Positions 53,746-63,753 of a stretch of 64,000 bases of DNA are shown one piece after another (position 1 is the first letter of the stretch; every line of letters starts with the position of its first letter). A program made the translations under genes and the position numbers. Under the pieces are notes generated by a model. The model saw only the letters and a list, made by a program, of their open reading frames with translations. It did no database searches and was not told where the DNA came from. The stretch comes from Bacteroidetes bacterium GWF2_35_48 (GTDB taxonomy: Bacteria > Bacteroidota > Bacteroidia > Bacteroidales > GWF2-35-48): contig MEOG01000123.1 in assembly GCA_001769125.1 (NCBI GenBank), positions 48,120-112,119 on the forward strand, given 5' to 3'.

Positions 53746-53872
53746 GAAGACGGAAGTCAGCAGTCGAAAAAGTCAGCAGTCGGCAGTCAAAAGAGCCTGC
53801 AGTCGGCAGTCTGGCAGTCGAAAAGACTGAAGACTGTAGACTGTAGACTGAGGACTGTAGACTGAATAAGAA
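53746..53872. repeat. CAGTC/GACTG repeat cluster upstream of the TolC gene
   Basis: The left half repeats CAGTC (for example AGTCAGCAGTCGGCAGTC) and the right half repeats its complement GACTG/AGACT (GACTGTAGACTG), so the whole is a large imperfect palindrome. Unit spacing varies from 7 to 20 nt, unlike CRISPR. It occupies most of the 229-bp gap between 53702 and 53932. Confidence 0.75.
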
Positions 53873-53931
53873 AAACATTTCACCTAACATAAGAAAAAAT
53901 TTGTTTAATTTAGCCTTTTTAAAACTCTCAA

Positions 53932-55353
53932 ATGAGATATAAATTTATAGTACCAATAGTATTTGTCTTTCTTTCTTCTTTTAGTTTTTCTCAGGAAAAA
54001 TGGACGTTAGAGCGTTGTATTGAGTATGCATTAAAGAATAATATTCAGATTAAACAACAGGAACTGAATTCAGAATATGCAAAAAACAACCTGCGCCAGT
54101 CAAAATTAAATATCCTTCCGACTGTTAATGGAAGCGCGGCGCAGAACTACAGTTGGGGGCGTTCTGTTGACCGATTTACCAATACTTTTTCTGAAGACAG
54201 AACCATGTCTGTTAATTTTGGTTTAAGCTCAAGCATTACTGTTTTTAACGGGTTTCAGAATTATAATACAGTTCGTCAGAAAAATTTTGATATGATGGCC
54301 GGATTGCAAAATCTTGAAAAGGCAAAAAACGATATTTCTCTGAGTATTTCCTCATCGTATCTTCAGATATTATTTAATTTAGAATTTCTTGAAATCGCCA
54401 AAAGCCAACTTGATATAACAAAACTGCAGGTTGAAAGAACAAAGAAACTTGTAGATGCGGGGAGTGTTGCCAATGGAAATTTATTGCAGGTAGAAGCTCA
54501 GGCAGCGCAGGAAGATCTTCAGGTTGTTAATGCAGAAAACAATCTTACCCTGTCGTACCTTACATTAATTCAATTATTGGATATTGACTCTGTAGAATTT
54601 TTTCAGATTGATAAGCCTGATTTTGAAAATTTTGATATGAGTGCTGCCTTGCTTACAGCCGATTTGGTTTATCTGGAAGCTGAAAAAAATCTTCCGCAGG
54701 TACGCGCCTCAGAATATTCTTTAAGAAGCGCTGAAAGCGGTCTGGCTCTTGCGCGTGGGAATATGAGTCCGCGTTTAACGCTTTCCGGGTCTTATGGTAC
54801 AGGTTATTCTGATGCCCGAAAAAGTATTACGGAAACAATCATGGAAGAGGTTCAGATGGGAATGCTGAATATTGCAGGAACGGATTATCCGATTAATATG
54901 ATGCAGCCAAGCTATAAATACGAAACAACTCCTTTTAAAGATCAGTTGAAAAACAATGTCAGCAAAGCATTATCCGTGAATTTAACCATTCCGATATTTA
55001 ATGGATGGCAAGTTCGTACTTCAGTTAGTAATGCCAAAATAAATGTTTTGAATGCCCAATACCAGCTTGAGGGAACCAAAAAGCAACTTCTTAAAGAAAT
55101 TCAACAGGCAAGCGCAGATGCAACAGCAGCCGTTAAAAAATTCAACAGCTCAAAAAAAGCAGTTGTTTCTATGGAGGAAGCTTTTAATTACACGCAACAG
55201 AAATTTGATGTAGGATTGATTAATACGGTTGATTATAATACAGCGAAAAACAATCTAGTGCGCGCGAAAGCAGAAATGCTTCAGGCAAAATATGAGTTTA
55301 TTTTCAAATCAAAAATATTGGATTTTTACAGGGGAAATCCTATAAAATTATAG
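53932..55353 (+). CDS. TolC-family outer-membrane efflux protein
   Basis: A 473-residue protein with signal peptide (MRYKFIVPIVFVFLSSFSFS). It has the duplicated long-helix architecture of TolC-like proteins: LERCIEYALKNNIQIKQQEL at the start, coiled-coil stretches such as NDISLSISSSYLQILFNLEF and LQVERTKKLVDAGSVANGNL, and the second copy QQASADATAAVKKFNSSKKA with FDVGLINTVDYNTAKNNLVR. It forms an outer-membrane tunnel that couples to an inner-membrane pump through an adaptor. The adaptor gene follows 4 nt later. No pump gene is in the operon. Confidence 0.93.
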   Translation: MRYKFIVPIVFVFLSSFSFSQEKWTLERCIEYALKNNIQIKQQELNSEYAKNNLRQSKLNILPTVNGSAAQNYSWGRSVDRFTNTFSEDRTMSVNFGLSSSITVFNGFQNYNTVRQKNFDMMAGLQNLEKAKNDISLSISSSYLQILFNLEFLEIAKSQLDITKLQVERTKKLVDAGSVANGNLLQVEAQAAQEDLQVVNAENNLTLSYLTLIQLLDIDSVEFFQIDKPDFENFDMSAALLTADLVYLEAEKNLPQVRASEYSLRSAESGLALARGNMSPRLTLSGSYGTGYSDARKSITETIMEEVQMGMLNIAGTDYPINMMQPSYKYETTPFKDQLKNNVSKALSVNLTIPIFNGWQVRTSVSNAKINVLNAQYQLEGTKKQLLKEIQQASADATAAVKKFNSSKKAVVSMEEAFNYTQQKFDVGLINTVDYNTAKNNLVRAKAEMLQAKYEFIFKSKILDFYRGNPIKL

Positions 55354-55357
55354 TTTC

Positions 55358-56683
55358 ATGAAAGCAAAAAAAATCTTAAAATATTTTATCATTGCAGCAA
55401 TAGTATTTATTCTTATAGCTGTAATCGGAAAAAAAGCCGGATGGTTTGGTAAAGGCATTATACATAAAGTAAGCACCGAACTCGTAACGAAAAGAACGAT
55501 TACAGAAATAATAACTGCAAATGGAAAAGTACAACCGGAGCGCGAGGTAAAAATCAGTCCTGATGTTTCCGGGGAGATTGTGGAATTATATTTTATGGAA
55601 GGAGATGAAGTGAAACAGGGAGATTTACTGTTAAAAATAAAACCCGATATTTATCTTTCTGCTTTAGACCGGATGAAAGCTGCTTTAAATTCTTCAAAAG
55701 CAAATGTCGAAAACTCCAAAGCCCGTATGGCACAAGTTGAAGCCCAGTTTGTTCAAACAGAAATTTCTTATAACAGAAATAAATCGCTTTACGAGAAAAA
55801 GGCAATTTCACAGGCTGAATTTGAAAATGCGAAAGCGCAGTATGAAATGGGGAAGGCAGATGTTGATGCGGCAAAGCACAGCGTTAAAGCTGCAGAGTTT
55901 CAGGTTAACAGTTCCGAAGCAGCATTGAAGGAAGCCGATGAAAATCTTACAAAAACAAGTATTTATGCACCTATTGGAGGTACTATTTCCCGCCTTAATG
56001 TTGAGAAGGGAGAGCGTGTTGTCGGCACCGTGCAAATGGCCGGTACGGAAATGCTCCGTTTAGCAAATTTAAGTCTCATGGAAGTGAGTGTACAGGTAAG
56101 CGAAAACGATATCGTGAGAGTGAAATTAGGAGATACTGCGCTTATTGAAGTTGATGCGTATCTGAATCAGAAGTTCAAAGGAATTGTTACTGAAATTTCA
56201 AACTCTGCAAACACACAGGGCGTAACATCCGATCAGGTTACAAATTTTGATGTTAAAATTCGTATTTTATCACAATCTTATGAGCATTTAATGAAGGGAC
56301 CGGAAAAGAAAATATATCCATTCAGACCCGGTATGTCTGCCTCTGTTGATATTCAAACAAAACGTGTTGTAGATGTTTTTTCTGTACCTATTGAAGCAGT
56401 TACTACCCGAATAGATTCTTTAAAAAATAAGTATAAAAAAGAAGACTTAAAAAATGAAAACGAAGAAAAAATTAATGAAATCGTTTTTATTTATAAGGAT
56501 GGAAAAGTGAATCAAAAAATAGTTAAAACAGGAATACAGGATAATAATTATATTCAGATTTTAGAAGGACTTTCTGAAAAGGATGAAGTAGTTGTAGCAC
56601 CGTACAGCGCCATTTCTAAAAAGCTCCGCGATAATCTTCCTGTACAGAAGGTTGAGAAGGAATTTCTTTTCGGGGATCACTAA
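55358..56683 (+). CDS. HlyD/MacA-family periplasmic adaptor
   Basis: A 441-residue membrane-fusion protein. One N-terminal TM helix (IIAAIVFILIAVIGKKAGWF) is followed by the biotinyl-lipoyl-like half-motif VSGEIVELYFMEGDEVKQGD. The long alpha-hairpin spans about residues 95-195, and the second lipoyl half (IYAPIGGTISRLNVEKGERV) and beta-barrel domains come next. It bridges an inner-membrane transporter to the TolC-like partner encoded just upstream. The layout fits the MacA branch, which works with ABC pumps. Its stop overlaps the tsaB start (TAATG), so tsaB is translationally coupled although unrelated in function. Confidence 0.92.
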   Translation: MKAKKILKYFIIAAIVFILIAVIGKKAGWFGKGIIHKVSTELVTKRTITEIITANGKVQPEREVKISPDVSGEIVELYFMEGDEVKQGDLLLKIKPDIYLSALDRMKAALNSSKANVENSKARMAQVEAQFVQTEISYNRNKSLYEKKAISQAEFENAKAQYEMGKADVDAAKHSVKAAEFQVNSSEAALKEADENLTKTSIYAPIGGTISRLNVEKGERVVGTVQMAGTEMLRLANLSLMEVSVQVSENDIVRVKLGDTALIEVDAYLNQKFKGIVTEISNSANTQGVTSDQVTNFDVKIRILSQSYEHLMKGPEKKIYPFRPGMSASVDIQTKRVVDVFSVPIEAVTTRIDSLKNKYKKEDLKNENEEKINEIVFIYKDGKVNQKIVKTGIQDNNYIQILEGLSEKDEVVVAPYSAISKKLRDNLPVQKVEKEFLFGDH

Positions 56684-57393
56684 TGAGCCTAATATTACAT
56701 ATCGAAACTGCCACGGAAACATGCTCTGTTGCTCTGTGTAAGGGCGCGGATGTTATTGCTGAAAAAGAGTCAACAGAAATGAATGTGCACTCTTCAAAGC
56801 TTACTGTTTTTATTGAAGAGATGTTTCAGGATACAGCTATTGATATCTCTTCGCTTGATGCTGTAGCAGTAAGTAAAGGTCCTGGTTCGTATACAGGTCT
56901 TCGTATTGGCGTTTCTGCGGCAAAAGGAATTTGTTACGGTATCGGAAAACCGCTTATTGCAATTAATACGCTTCAATCTCTGGCAAATGGATTTTTGCAG
57001 AATATTGAAAAATATTTTGAAGCAGATACAGAAGAACAATTTCTTTTATGTCCCATGTTGGATGCGCGCAGAATGGAGGTATACACCGCCATGTATGATA
57101 AATTACTTAATGAGATAAAACCAGTTACTGCTACGATAATTAATGAAGATTCTTTTTCAGAAGAGCTCGAAAAACAAAAAATTATTTTTTTCGGAAATGG
57201 CTCTGATAAGTGCAGCAACGTTATTCTCCATAAAAATGCCGTGTTCATAAAAGAGATTAATGCACACGCTTCTTATATGTCCTCTCTATCATTGAAATGC
57301 TTTATTTCAGGCACTTTTGAGGATGTTGCCTATTTTGAACCTTATTATTTAAAAGATTTTATTACCACAATTCCGAAAAAAATTGTATTTTAG
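56683..57393 (+). CDS. tsaB: tRNA threonylcarbamoyladenosine biosynthesis protein TsaB
   Basis: A 236-residue protein of the ASKHA fold with LILHIETATETCSVALCKG at the N-terminus. The family motif VAVSKGPGSYTGLRIGVSAA lies near residue 65, followed by KPLIAINTLQSLA. TsaB works with TsaC, TsaD and TsaE in making t6A at position 37 of ANN-decoding tRNAs, and partners TsaD directly. The start overlaps the adaptor stop by 1 nt. The next gene starts 25 nt after its stop. Confidence 0.94.
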   Translation: MSLILHIETATETCSVALCKGADVIAEKESTEMNVHSSKLTVFIEEMFQDTAIDISSLDAVAVSKGPGSYTGLRIGVSAAKGICYGIGKPLIAINTLQSLANGFLQNIEKYFEADTEEQFLLCPMLDARRMEVYTAMYDKLLNEIKPVTATIINEDSFSEELEKQKIIFFGNGSDKCSNVILHKNAVFIKEINAHASYMSSLSLKCFISGTFEDVAYFEPYYLKDFITTIPKKIVF

Positions 57394-57418
57394 CATTGTG
57401 TATAAAAATTGTTTTCTC

Positions 57419-58000
57419 ATGAGATTAATTTCCTGTATTTTTCCTGTATTTTTTTCTTTTTTTTCTTTTGCGCAGGAGTATTCATTCCACAGGCACGATA
57501 TGTTTCTGACATTAAGGTCTGGCTATTTTTCAAATTTGTATAATGGTTCACAATGGTCTGTTCAGGTTCCTCCCACCAGTCTTCAATTTGATTACTGTGT
57601 GCTCGATTATTTTACATCTTCAGAGCATTCCATTGGCGCAGGAATAATTTTAAATTACGGTCAATATAAAGCCAGTTATGAGGGAGGCTCTTTGGGAATT
57701 GATTATACTGTATATGGATTGGGTTTGCGTTCTGATTATCATTTTTATCTTTCATCTCGCAATGATGTTTACGGTGGCTTAATGCTTTGGTATCTGCGTG
57801 AGGATAAAGAACCTTTCGGAAATCAGTTGCAGATACCCGATGTTGCCTTAGGCGGATTAAAATTAGCTTTTTTTGCAGGATGGAAATTCTATATCAGAAA
57901 GCATTGGGGGCTGATGCTCGAAGCCGAATCGCGTGTTGCATGGATTAATGCCGGCATTGTTTACCGTTTTTTATACAACGATTTTACTCCGAAAAGATAA
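57419..58000 (+). CDS. Predicted outer-membrane protein
   Basis: A 193-residue protein. The ATG at 57419 opens a signal peptide (MRLISCIFPVFFSFFSFAQ); the frame extends 12 codons upstream across the tsaB end. The rest alternates strands rich in Tyr and Gly (SIGAGIILNYGQYKASYEGG, YGLGLRSDYHFYLSSRNDVY, AFFAGWKFYIRKHWGLMLEA) and ends AGIVYRFLYNDF, as in small barrels. No function is recognised. A terminator follows at 58014. Confidence 0.7.
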   Translation: MRLISCIFPVFFSFFSFAQEYSFHRHDMFLTLRSGYFSNLYNGSQWSVQVPPTSLQFDYCVLDYFTSSEHSIGAGIILNYGQYKASYEGGSLGIDYTVYGLGLRSDYHFYLSSRNDVYGGLMLWYLREDKEPFGNQLQIPDVALGGLKLAFFAGWKFYIRKHWGLMLEAESRVAWINAGIVYRFLYNDFTPKR

Positions 58001-58013
58001 TTTTCTTTTCTTT

Positions 58014-58037
58014 ATCTAAAACGATTTAGATTTTTTT
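58014..58037 (+). terminator. Terminator after the 57419 gene
   Basis: ATCTAAA (58014-58020) and TTTAGAT (58025-58031) form a perfect 7-bp stem around ACGA, followed by six or more T residues. It closes the tolC-hlyD-tsaB-57419 transcript. Confidence 0.8.
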
Positions 58038-58039
58038 AT

Positions 58040-58047
58040 TATATTTG
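58040..58047 (+). promoter_or_regulatory. -7 box of the PNGase F-related gene
   Basis: TATATTTG matches TAnnTTTG and lies 23 nt before the ATG at 58071, directly after the terminator. The -33 region has no clear TTG. Confidence 0.4.
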
Positions 58048-58070
58048 AAAAATTTAAATCCGTTAACAAC

Positions 58071-61000
58071 ATGAAAAATTTATTTGTATGCCTGTCCCTC
58101 TTGGTATTTGTTTATTTTAACTCGTATTCCGGAGATACAATTGTTATATCCACCATTAACTGGTCAACCCCTGTGAATTCCGGTTGGCTTGCCCCACGCG
58201 AAGGGAAATATGTTTTCCCGCCAGACTCAATTCGTTTTGAAAAAATTCTAATGTACTACAAGCTTAAATGCGATCCCACGCAAAGCCCTGCCTGCGGAGA
58301 GTGGGATTATTTGTCTTATACTCATTTATGGGAGCATACTGGCTTGTATGACTCAACGCTTATGGCGCACTCGAATTTAACTGTAAATAGTGCAATGCCG
58401 GATTCTGTTCAATTAGTTAATACGCAAACATACAGTTACAATCCGTATTTTCAGTATCAGATGGTCTATACAGATACTACTTCATTGCAAAGCTGGTCTG
58501 TCGGAAGTGGAAGTACAACAATTGATATTCCATTAGGAGCTGGAAATCCCGATTCCCGTACACAATTTTTATGGTCTAAATCTGTTTTGCAAACTGCCGG
58601 AATGAGCGCAGGGAATATTACAGGACTGAAATTAAATTTTTCCGGGTTGGGCGGAATAATCGGAAAACTTACTATAAAAATAAAAACAATTACAACTGAT
58701 TCTTTAAACTCAAATGCTCCGCATATAGAATCGTTCAGTACTGTTTATTCGTCTAATACGATTTTCTTTAACACAGGATGGAATTCAATTCCATTTACAA
58801 CTAATTTCAATTGGGATGGAAATACAAATTTATTAGTTGATATTTCTTTTTCAGCAAATACTTCTGCGTATACGTTGGTTGGTGAAAATACATCTTTTGC
58901 TTCCTGTCTGCATTCGTCAGAGCAGGAGTATTGCTTGTCTTTCAATGGGAGCGATTATGTTGAGATTCCAGCCTCTTCGTTTGCGTATCTGGATAGTTCG
59001 GTAACTTTTTCTTTCTGGCAGTATGGCGACCCTGTAATGCAGCCAAGTAATGATTGTATTTTTGAAGGTCTCGATTCTGTAGGAAATCGAGTAGTCAATG
59101 TTCATTTACCCTGGAGCGATGGTAAAATTTACTGGGATGCCGGAAATGTTGGGGATTCTTATGACCGTGCGGTTAAAGCTACAACTAATACTTCTCAATA
59201 CAAAGGAAAATGGAATCACTGGGCTTTTACAAAAAATGCGCAAACAGGCGTAATGCGCATTTATCTCAATGGAGTAATAATTATGACAGCGGGCGGTAAA
59301 ACAAAATTGATGAAAGGAATTAAGAAGTTTAAAATCGGATCGGGTGGAAATGGTACATGGGGGCATTATCATGGATTAATAGATGATTTCAGTATCTGGA
59401 AAACTGCGCTTGATGTCAATTCTATAAGAAATATTATGTATAAGAAAATAGATTCTTCAAATTTAAACTATTCATTTTTGTTAGCAAATTTCAGATTCAA
59501 TGAAGGAACAGGAATGCAAACAGCAGAGGAGATTGCCGGACATTCTGCGCAGCTTGTCGGTTACCCAGAATGGAAATCGTATGAAGGCTCGCGGATAAAA
59601 GATTTTGAAGTGTTCCATGTACGTCCGAATATCGTTTTTGAGCAGGGAGTATTTACATCACAACTCGATTCAATGCTTGTGATAGATACAATTCCCGATT
59701 CTCCGTTGCTTGTTGTTTTATACGATGATACCTTGCATCCGAACATTCCGACAGATACATTATACGCATGGAATCCTTCTTATACGTATACTTTCGATGC
59801 AAACGGAGTTGCTACAGACTCATTGCTTCAAGCGTCTGATACAGTAATTCATAAAATAATGACAAATTATTATGATACCCCTTTCGAGGTTTTAAATAAA
59901 TACGAGCTTGGACGGTTCATCACTCCCTATGGTAATGGCTTAAGCCTTGATGAGGGCTGGACATGGATTTACGATGTTTCTGATTTTCGTCCCCTGCTGA
60001 AAGATACGGTACACCTTGCTGCCGGTAATTTTCAGGAATTGCTCGATTTGAAATTTTATATGATTAAAGGAATTCCGCCTCGCGATGTGGTAGCAATAGA
60101 GAATGTATGGCAGGGCGATTTTTCTCTGAATAATTTTGTGGCGCAGGTATCTCCCAAAACAATAAATCTTAGTCCCGATGCAAGCATGTTTAAACTTCGC
60201 ACTACTGTTACAGGTCATCAGTTTGATAATGCAACAAATTGTGCTGAATTTTGTCCGAAAGTACATAGTTTAAATATAGACGGAGTACAGCGTTATTCGT
60301 GGCAAATTATTCAGGAGTGCTCTCGAAATCCTTTATATCCACAGGGTGGAACATGGATTTATGCCCGCGCAGGATGGTGTCCCGGAATGCCTGCTTCTAC
60401 ACAGCACTTGGAGCTTACTCCATACATTTCTGGAAATCAGGTTACGCTGGACTACAACTCGCAATATGATAATTATGGAAATTATGTAACAGAAACGCAG
60501 TTGGTGTCATACACTTCTCCGAATTTTTCATTGGATGCTGCTGTGGAAGCTATAATTTCGCCAAGCAACTATGAGTTAAACAAACGTATAAATCCTATTT
60601 GCGGAAAACCTGAAATTATCATTAAAAATACAGGCGCAACAACATTGACAAGTCTTGACATTTCTTACCGTTTTGAGGGTGGTAATGATATGAATTATAC
60701 ATGGACAGGTTCTCTTGCGTTTCTATCAACGGCAAATGTAAAACTTCCTGAAATGGATTTTGATTCACCTTATGCAAGCAGCGAAAAATTTATTGTTTCA
60801 ATTTCAAATCCGAATGGGCAGTTAGATCAATACGCTTTGAACAACACCATGCAGAGCAGTTTTCAGCTTGCTCCGGTTTACACGCAACCTTTAATTATTA
60901 ATTTTAAAACAAATAGTTTCCCCGGAGAAAATTATTACAGAATTTATAATACTGTAGGCGATATTGTTTACAATAAATCAGGATTTACCGCGAATAACGT

Positions 61001-61475
61001 GTATATTGACACACTCGATCTTCCTTATGGATGCTATGAATTTGCCTTGTTTGATAACGATGAGGACGGAATATCATGGTGGGCAAACAGCGATGGAAGC
61101 GGTTATCTGAAATTCAAATTACTTGACGGTACAGATGTGCACACATTTAATCCTGATTTTGGAAGTGAAACAAGAAAATGGTTTTCATTAGCAGAACCAA
61201 GCGGTTTACAGTGCGAAATAAAAGAAAGTGGACTGTATCGCTTATATCCTAATCCAACTACAGGACATCTTACTGTAGCATCAGAAAGCGAGGCGGAGCA
61301 GCTAATTCAGATTAAAATTTATTCAACCTATGGAATGTTGGTCTATGAAAATGTATATATGAATTTTTTCAGAACAAAATTTCATTTGAACCTCTCGAAT
61401 CTTTCTGCCGGTATTTATTTTGTGCAGATAATTGATCAAAGAGGAAGCGAGGTTAAGAGAGTTGTGTTAAAATAA
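58071..61475 (+). CDS. PNGase F-related T9SS cargo with a LamG domain
   Basis: A 1134-residue secreted protein with signal peptide (MKNLFVCLSLLVFVYFNSYS). The region after it (FEKILMYYKLKCDPTQSPAC, then GEWDYLSYTHLWEHTG) matches the start of peptide-N-glycosidase F-related proteins. A LamG-like domain occupies about residues 285-450 (YCLSFNGSDYVEIPASSFAY; MRIYLNGVIIM; GLIDDFSIWKTALD). A further PNGase F-type region spans about 530-800, followed by an Ig-like segment. The last 80 residues are a type A T9SS sorting domain (YRLYPNPTTGHLTVA; LSNLSAGIYFVQII). A role in releasing N-glycans is possible, but I could not confirm the catalytic residues, so it may be non-enzymatic. Confidence 0.8.
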   Translation: MKNLFVCLSLLVFVYFNSYSGDTIVISTINWSTPVNSGWLAPREGKYVFPPDSIRFEKILMYYKLKCDPTQSPACGEWDYLSYTHLWEHTGLYDSTLMAHSNLTVNSAMPDSVQLVNTQTYSYNPYFQYQMVYTDTTSLQSWSVGSGSTTIDIPLGAGNPDSRTQFLWSKSVLQTAGMSAGNITGLKLNFSGLGGIIGKLTIKIKTITTDSLNSNAPHIESFSTVYSSNTIFFNTGWNSIPFTTNFNWDGNTNLLVDISFSANTSAYTLVGENTSFASCLHSSEQEYCLSFNGSDYVEIPASSFAYLDSSVTFSFWQYGDPVMQPSNDCIFEGLDSVGNRVVNVHLPWSDGKIYWDAGNVGDSYDRAVKATTNTSQYKGKWNHWAFTKNAQTGVMRIYLNGVIIMTAGGKTKLMKGIKKFKIGSGGNGTWGHYHGLIDDFSIWKTALDVNSIRNIMYKKIDSSNLNYSFLLANFRFNEGTGMQTAEEIAGHSAQLVGYPEWKSYEGSRIKDFEVFHVRPNIVFEQGVFTSQLDSMLVIDTIPDSPLLVVLYDDTLHPNIPTDTLYAWNPSYTYTFDANGVATDSLLQASDTVIHKIMTNYYDTPFEVLNKYELGRFITPYGNGLSLDEGWTWIYDVSDFRPLLKDTVHLAAGNFQELLDLKFYMIKGIPPRDVVAIENVWQGDFSLNNFVAQVSPKTINLSPDASMFKLRTTVTGHQFDNATNCAEFCPKVHSLNIDGVQRYSWQIIQECSRNPLYPQGGTWIYARAGWCPGMPASTQHLELTPYISGNQVTLDYNSQYDNYGNYVTETQLVSYTSPNFSLDAAVEAIISPSNYELNKRINPICGKPEIIIKNTGATTLTSLDISYRFEGGNDMNYTWTGSLAFLSTANVKLPEMDFDSPYASSEKFIVSISNPNGQLDQYALNNTMQSSFQLAPVYTQPLIINFKTNSFPGENYYRIYNTVGDIVYNKSGFTANNVYIDTLDLPYGCYEFALFDNDEDGISWWANSDGSGYLKFKLLDGTDVHTFNPDFGSETRKWFSLAEPSGLQCEIKESGLYRLYPNPTTGHLTVASESEAEQLIQIKIYSTYGMLVYENVYMNFFRTKFHLNLSNLSAGIYFVQIIDQRGSEVKRVVLK

Positions 61476-61593
61476 AATAATAAACAATATTTTTTTTCAT
61501 TTCCTGAATTTCATTAGTTTTGTAATTGTTGGTTTAATTTAAAAAATATAATTAAAACAACCCTCAAACCTGACAATAACTAATGAAAGACCT

Positions 61594-63753
61594 ATGTTTA
61601 CACGAAAAAACTATTTTACTGTTGTTTTGCTTTTTTGTTTGTTAATATTTTCAATTCAAACATTTGCAAAAGATGCTCCTGAAATAAAAAATGGCAAACT
61701 CAATCTACGTGGCTGGAGTTTTGAAAAAGATGGAATTATCAAGCTTAGTGGCGAATGGGAGTTCTATTGGAATCAATTACTGCAACCCGATACTTTTTAT
61801 CAATCTGAACCTGATTTAACAGGGTACTGCTATCTTCCCAGATATTGGAATTATTATGACATTGATGGAAAAACTTTTCCTGCAATGGGTTTTGCTACAT
61901 ATAAACTCAATATTGCGATGCCTGTAAAAGGAAAGGATTTGGCCGTTCATATTAAAGAAATTTTTTGTTCTTACAGATTGTATGTAAATGGGAAACTGAT
62001 TGCTGCAAACGGAGTGGTTGCCAAAAACAAAGAAGATTATACTCCGGAATACAGGTCTCAGATTGCACCTTTAAAACTTGATAAATTTGCTAATGAAATT
62101 ATTTTGCAGGTCGCGAACTTTTCTCATATAAGAGGAGGTCTGTTAAATGAAATTGAACTGGGAACGCATCCGCAGATTAGCAGGGTTAGAAGTAATAATC
62201 TTGCTTTGGATTTGTTCATGTTTGGCGCTTTTTTCATTTTTGCCTTATATCATTTTGGGTTGTTTTTTCTGCAAAGAAAAGATAAATCTATGTTTTTCTT
62301 CGGGATTTATGCTTTGATAATTGCAATAAGAACCCTCGCTATTGGAGAGCAATACCTGACAGAATTATTTCCCGGAATGTCGTGGGAATTGAATTATAAA
62401 TTTGATTTCTTAACTATGTTTCTTGCTTCTCCTGCACTTGCTGCTTTTTACATGTCCTTTCTACCTGAAAAAGGAGCACGTTGGGTTAAAGTTTTGTTTA
62501 TTTATCCCAGCATTCTTATTAGTCTCATTACTATTTTTACTCCTGTAAGAATATATGGAAATGTTGAAGCACCCTATCAGATAATGATGATGCTTGCAAT
62601 GCTTTATGTGTTGTATGTAATTATTATGGGCGTAATAAAGAAAATTCCGGGTTCAAAAATTTTACTTGTAGGTACGCTTTTATTTTTTGCAACGGTTACA
62701 AATGATATTTTATATTATCAGGCAGTAATCAGAACACAAGAATTGCTTCCTTTCGGTATGTTGATTTTTATATTCATGCAGGCTTATGTTATCTCTGCGC
62801 GCTTTGCAAAAACTTTCAGGAATAATGAAGAATTAACTTTTGAATTAAACGAACATAATAAAAATCTTGAAAAATTAGTAGAGAAGCGAACACAGGAAAT
62901 TTTTCAGCAGAAGGAAGAGATACAGGCGCAATCAGAGCAATTAGAAAAAAATTATCAGAAACTGGCATTGATAAATAATGAACTTGAGGTTAAGAATGTT
63001 CTGATTACAGACAGTATTACTTATGCAAAAGATATTCAGACAGCACTTCTTCCTCCTGAAAAATTACTCAATAAATGTTTCAAAGAGCATTTTAAAATTT
63101 TCTTCCCGCGCGATATTGTAAGCGGCGATTTTTACTGGTGTCATAAATCTGCGCATCAAACAGTTCTTGCTGTATTTGATTGCACGGGTCATGGAGTACC
63201 GGGAGCATTTATGAGTATGATTGGAAACACGCTTCTGAATAATATTGTCAAAGAAAAGAAAGAGTACGACCCGGCTGCAATTCTTCATAAATTAAATTGC
63301 GAGGTAATTAATGTTTTTAGCCAGAGCGATTCAATGCAAGACGATGGTATGGATATGTCTATTTGCTATATCAACGACGAAACGAAAGAAATAAAAATCG
63401 GAATGGCAAATCATCATGCTGTTATTTTTAACAAAGGAGAAGCACAAATTCTTGAAGGAAGCATTTTTTCAATTGGCGGCACTATTTCAGCGCTTCGCGA
63501 TGTTGTTTACACGAACCATGTGTTAAAAATTGAAGATGAGATTTCATTGTATATGTTTTCAGATGGTTTTATTGATCAGGTAAGCGATAAAAAAGATTCT
63601 AAATTCGGAATGACACGCTTTTACGAAATGCTGAAATCTGTGCAAGGAAAGCCAATGGCAGAACAATCGCAAATATTATCTGAATCATTTTATTCTTGGA
63701 AAGGTAGTAAAAAACAAATAGACGATGTTTTGGTTTTTGGTGTGAAAATGTAA
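61594..63753 (+). CDS. 7TM-DISM receptor with SpoIIE-type PP2C phosphatase
   Basis: A 719-residue signalling protein. After a signal peptide comes a galactose-binding-like extracytoplasmic domain (about residues 30-200; GEWEFYWNQLL, YRLYVNGKLIAANG). Seven hydrophobic helices follow at about 205-410 (MFGAFFIFALYHFGLFFL is the first), then a coiled coil (about 415-470, KRTQEIFQQKEEIQAQSEQL). The cytoplasmic SpoIIE phosphatase domain carries FFPRDIVSGDFYWCHK, VFDCTGHGVPGAFMSMIGNT and DDGMDMSICYI with the metal-binding Asp residues. It would sense an extracellular ligand and dephosphorylate a protein, probably an anti-sigma antagonist. TAGTTTTG at 61515-61522 is a possible promoter -7 box. Confidence 0.88.
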   Translation: MFTRKNYFTVVLLFCLLIFSIQTFAKDAPEIKNGKLNLRGWSFEKDGIIKLSGEWEFYWNQLLQPDTFYQSEPDLTGYCYLPRYWNYYDIDGKTFPAMGFATYKLNIAMPVKGKDLAVHIKEIFCSYRLYVNGKLIAANGVVAKNKEDYTPEYRSQIAPLKLDKFANEIILQVANFSHIRGGLLNEIELGTHPQISRVRSNNLALDLFMFGAFFIFALYHFGLFFLQRKDKSMFFFGIYALIIAIRTLAIGEQYLTELFPGMSWELNYKFDFLTMFLASPALAAFYMSFLPEKGARWVKVLFIYPSILISLITIFTPVRIYGNVEAPYQIMMMLAMLYVLYVIIMGVIKKIPGSKILLVGTLLFFATVTNDILYYQAVIRTQELLPFGMLIFIFMQAYVISARFAKTFRNNEELTFELNEHNKNLEKLVEKRTQEIFQQKEEIQAQSEQLEKNYQKLALINNELEVKNVLITDSITYAKDIQTALLPPEKLLNKCFKEHFKIFFPRDIVSGDFYWCHKSAHQTVLAVFDCTGHGVPGAFMSMIGNTLLNNIVKEKKEYDPAAILHKLNCEVINVFSQSDSMQDDGMDMSICYINDETKEIKIGMANHHAVIFNKGEAQILEGSIFSIGGTISALRDVVYTNHVLKIEDEISLYMFSDGFIDQVSDKKDSKFGMTRFYEMLKSVQGKPMAEQSQILSESFYSWKGSKKQIDDVLVFGVKM

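Noticed and set aside
53746..53872. Possible CRISPR array
   Set aside because: Repeat units are only 5 to 12 nt, irregular and palindromic as a group, and there are no spacers or cas genes.
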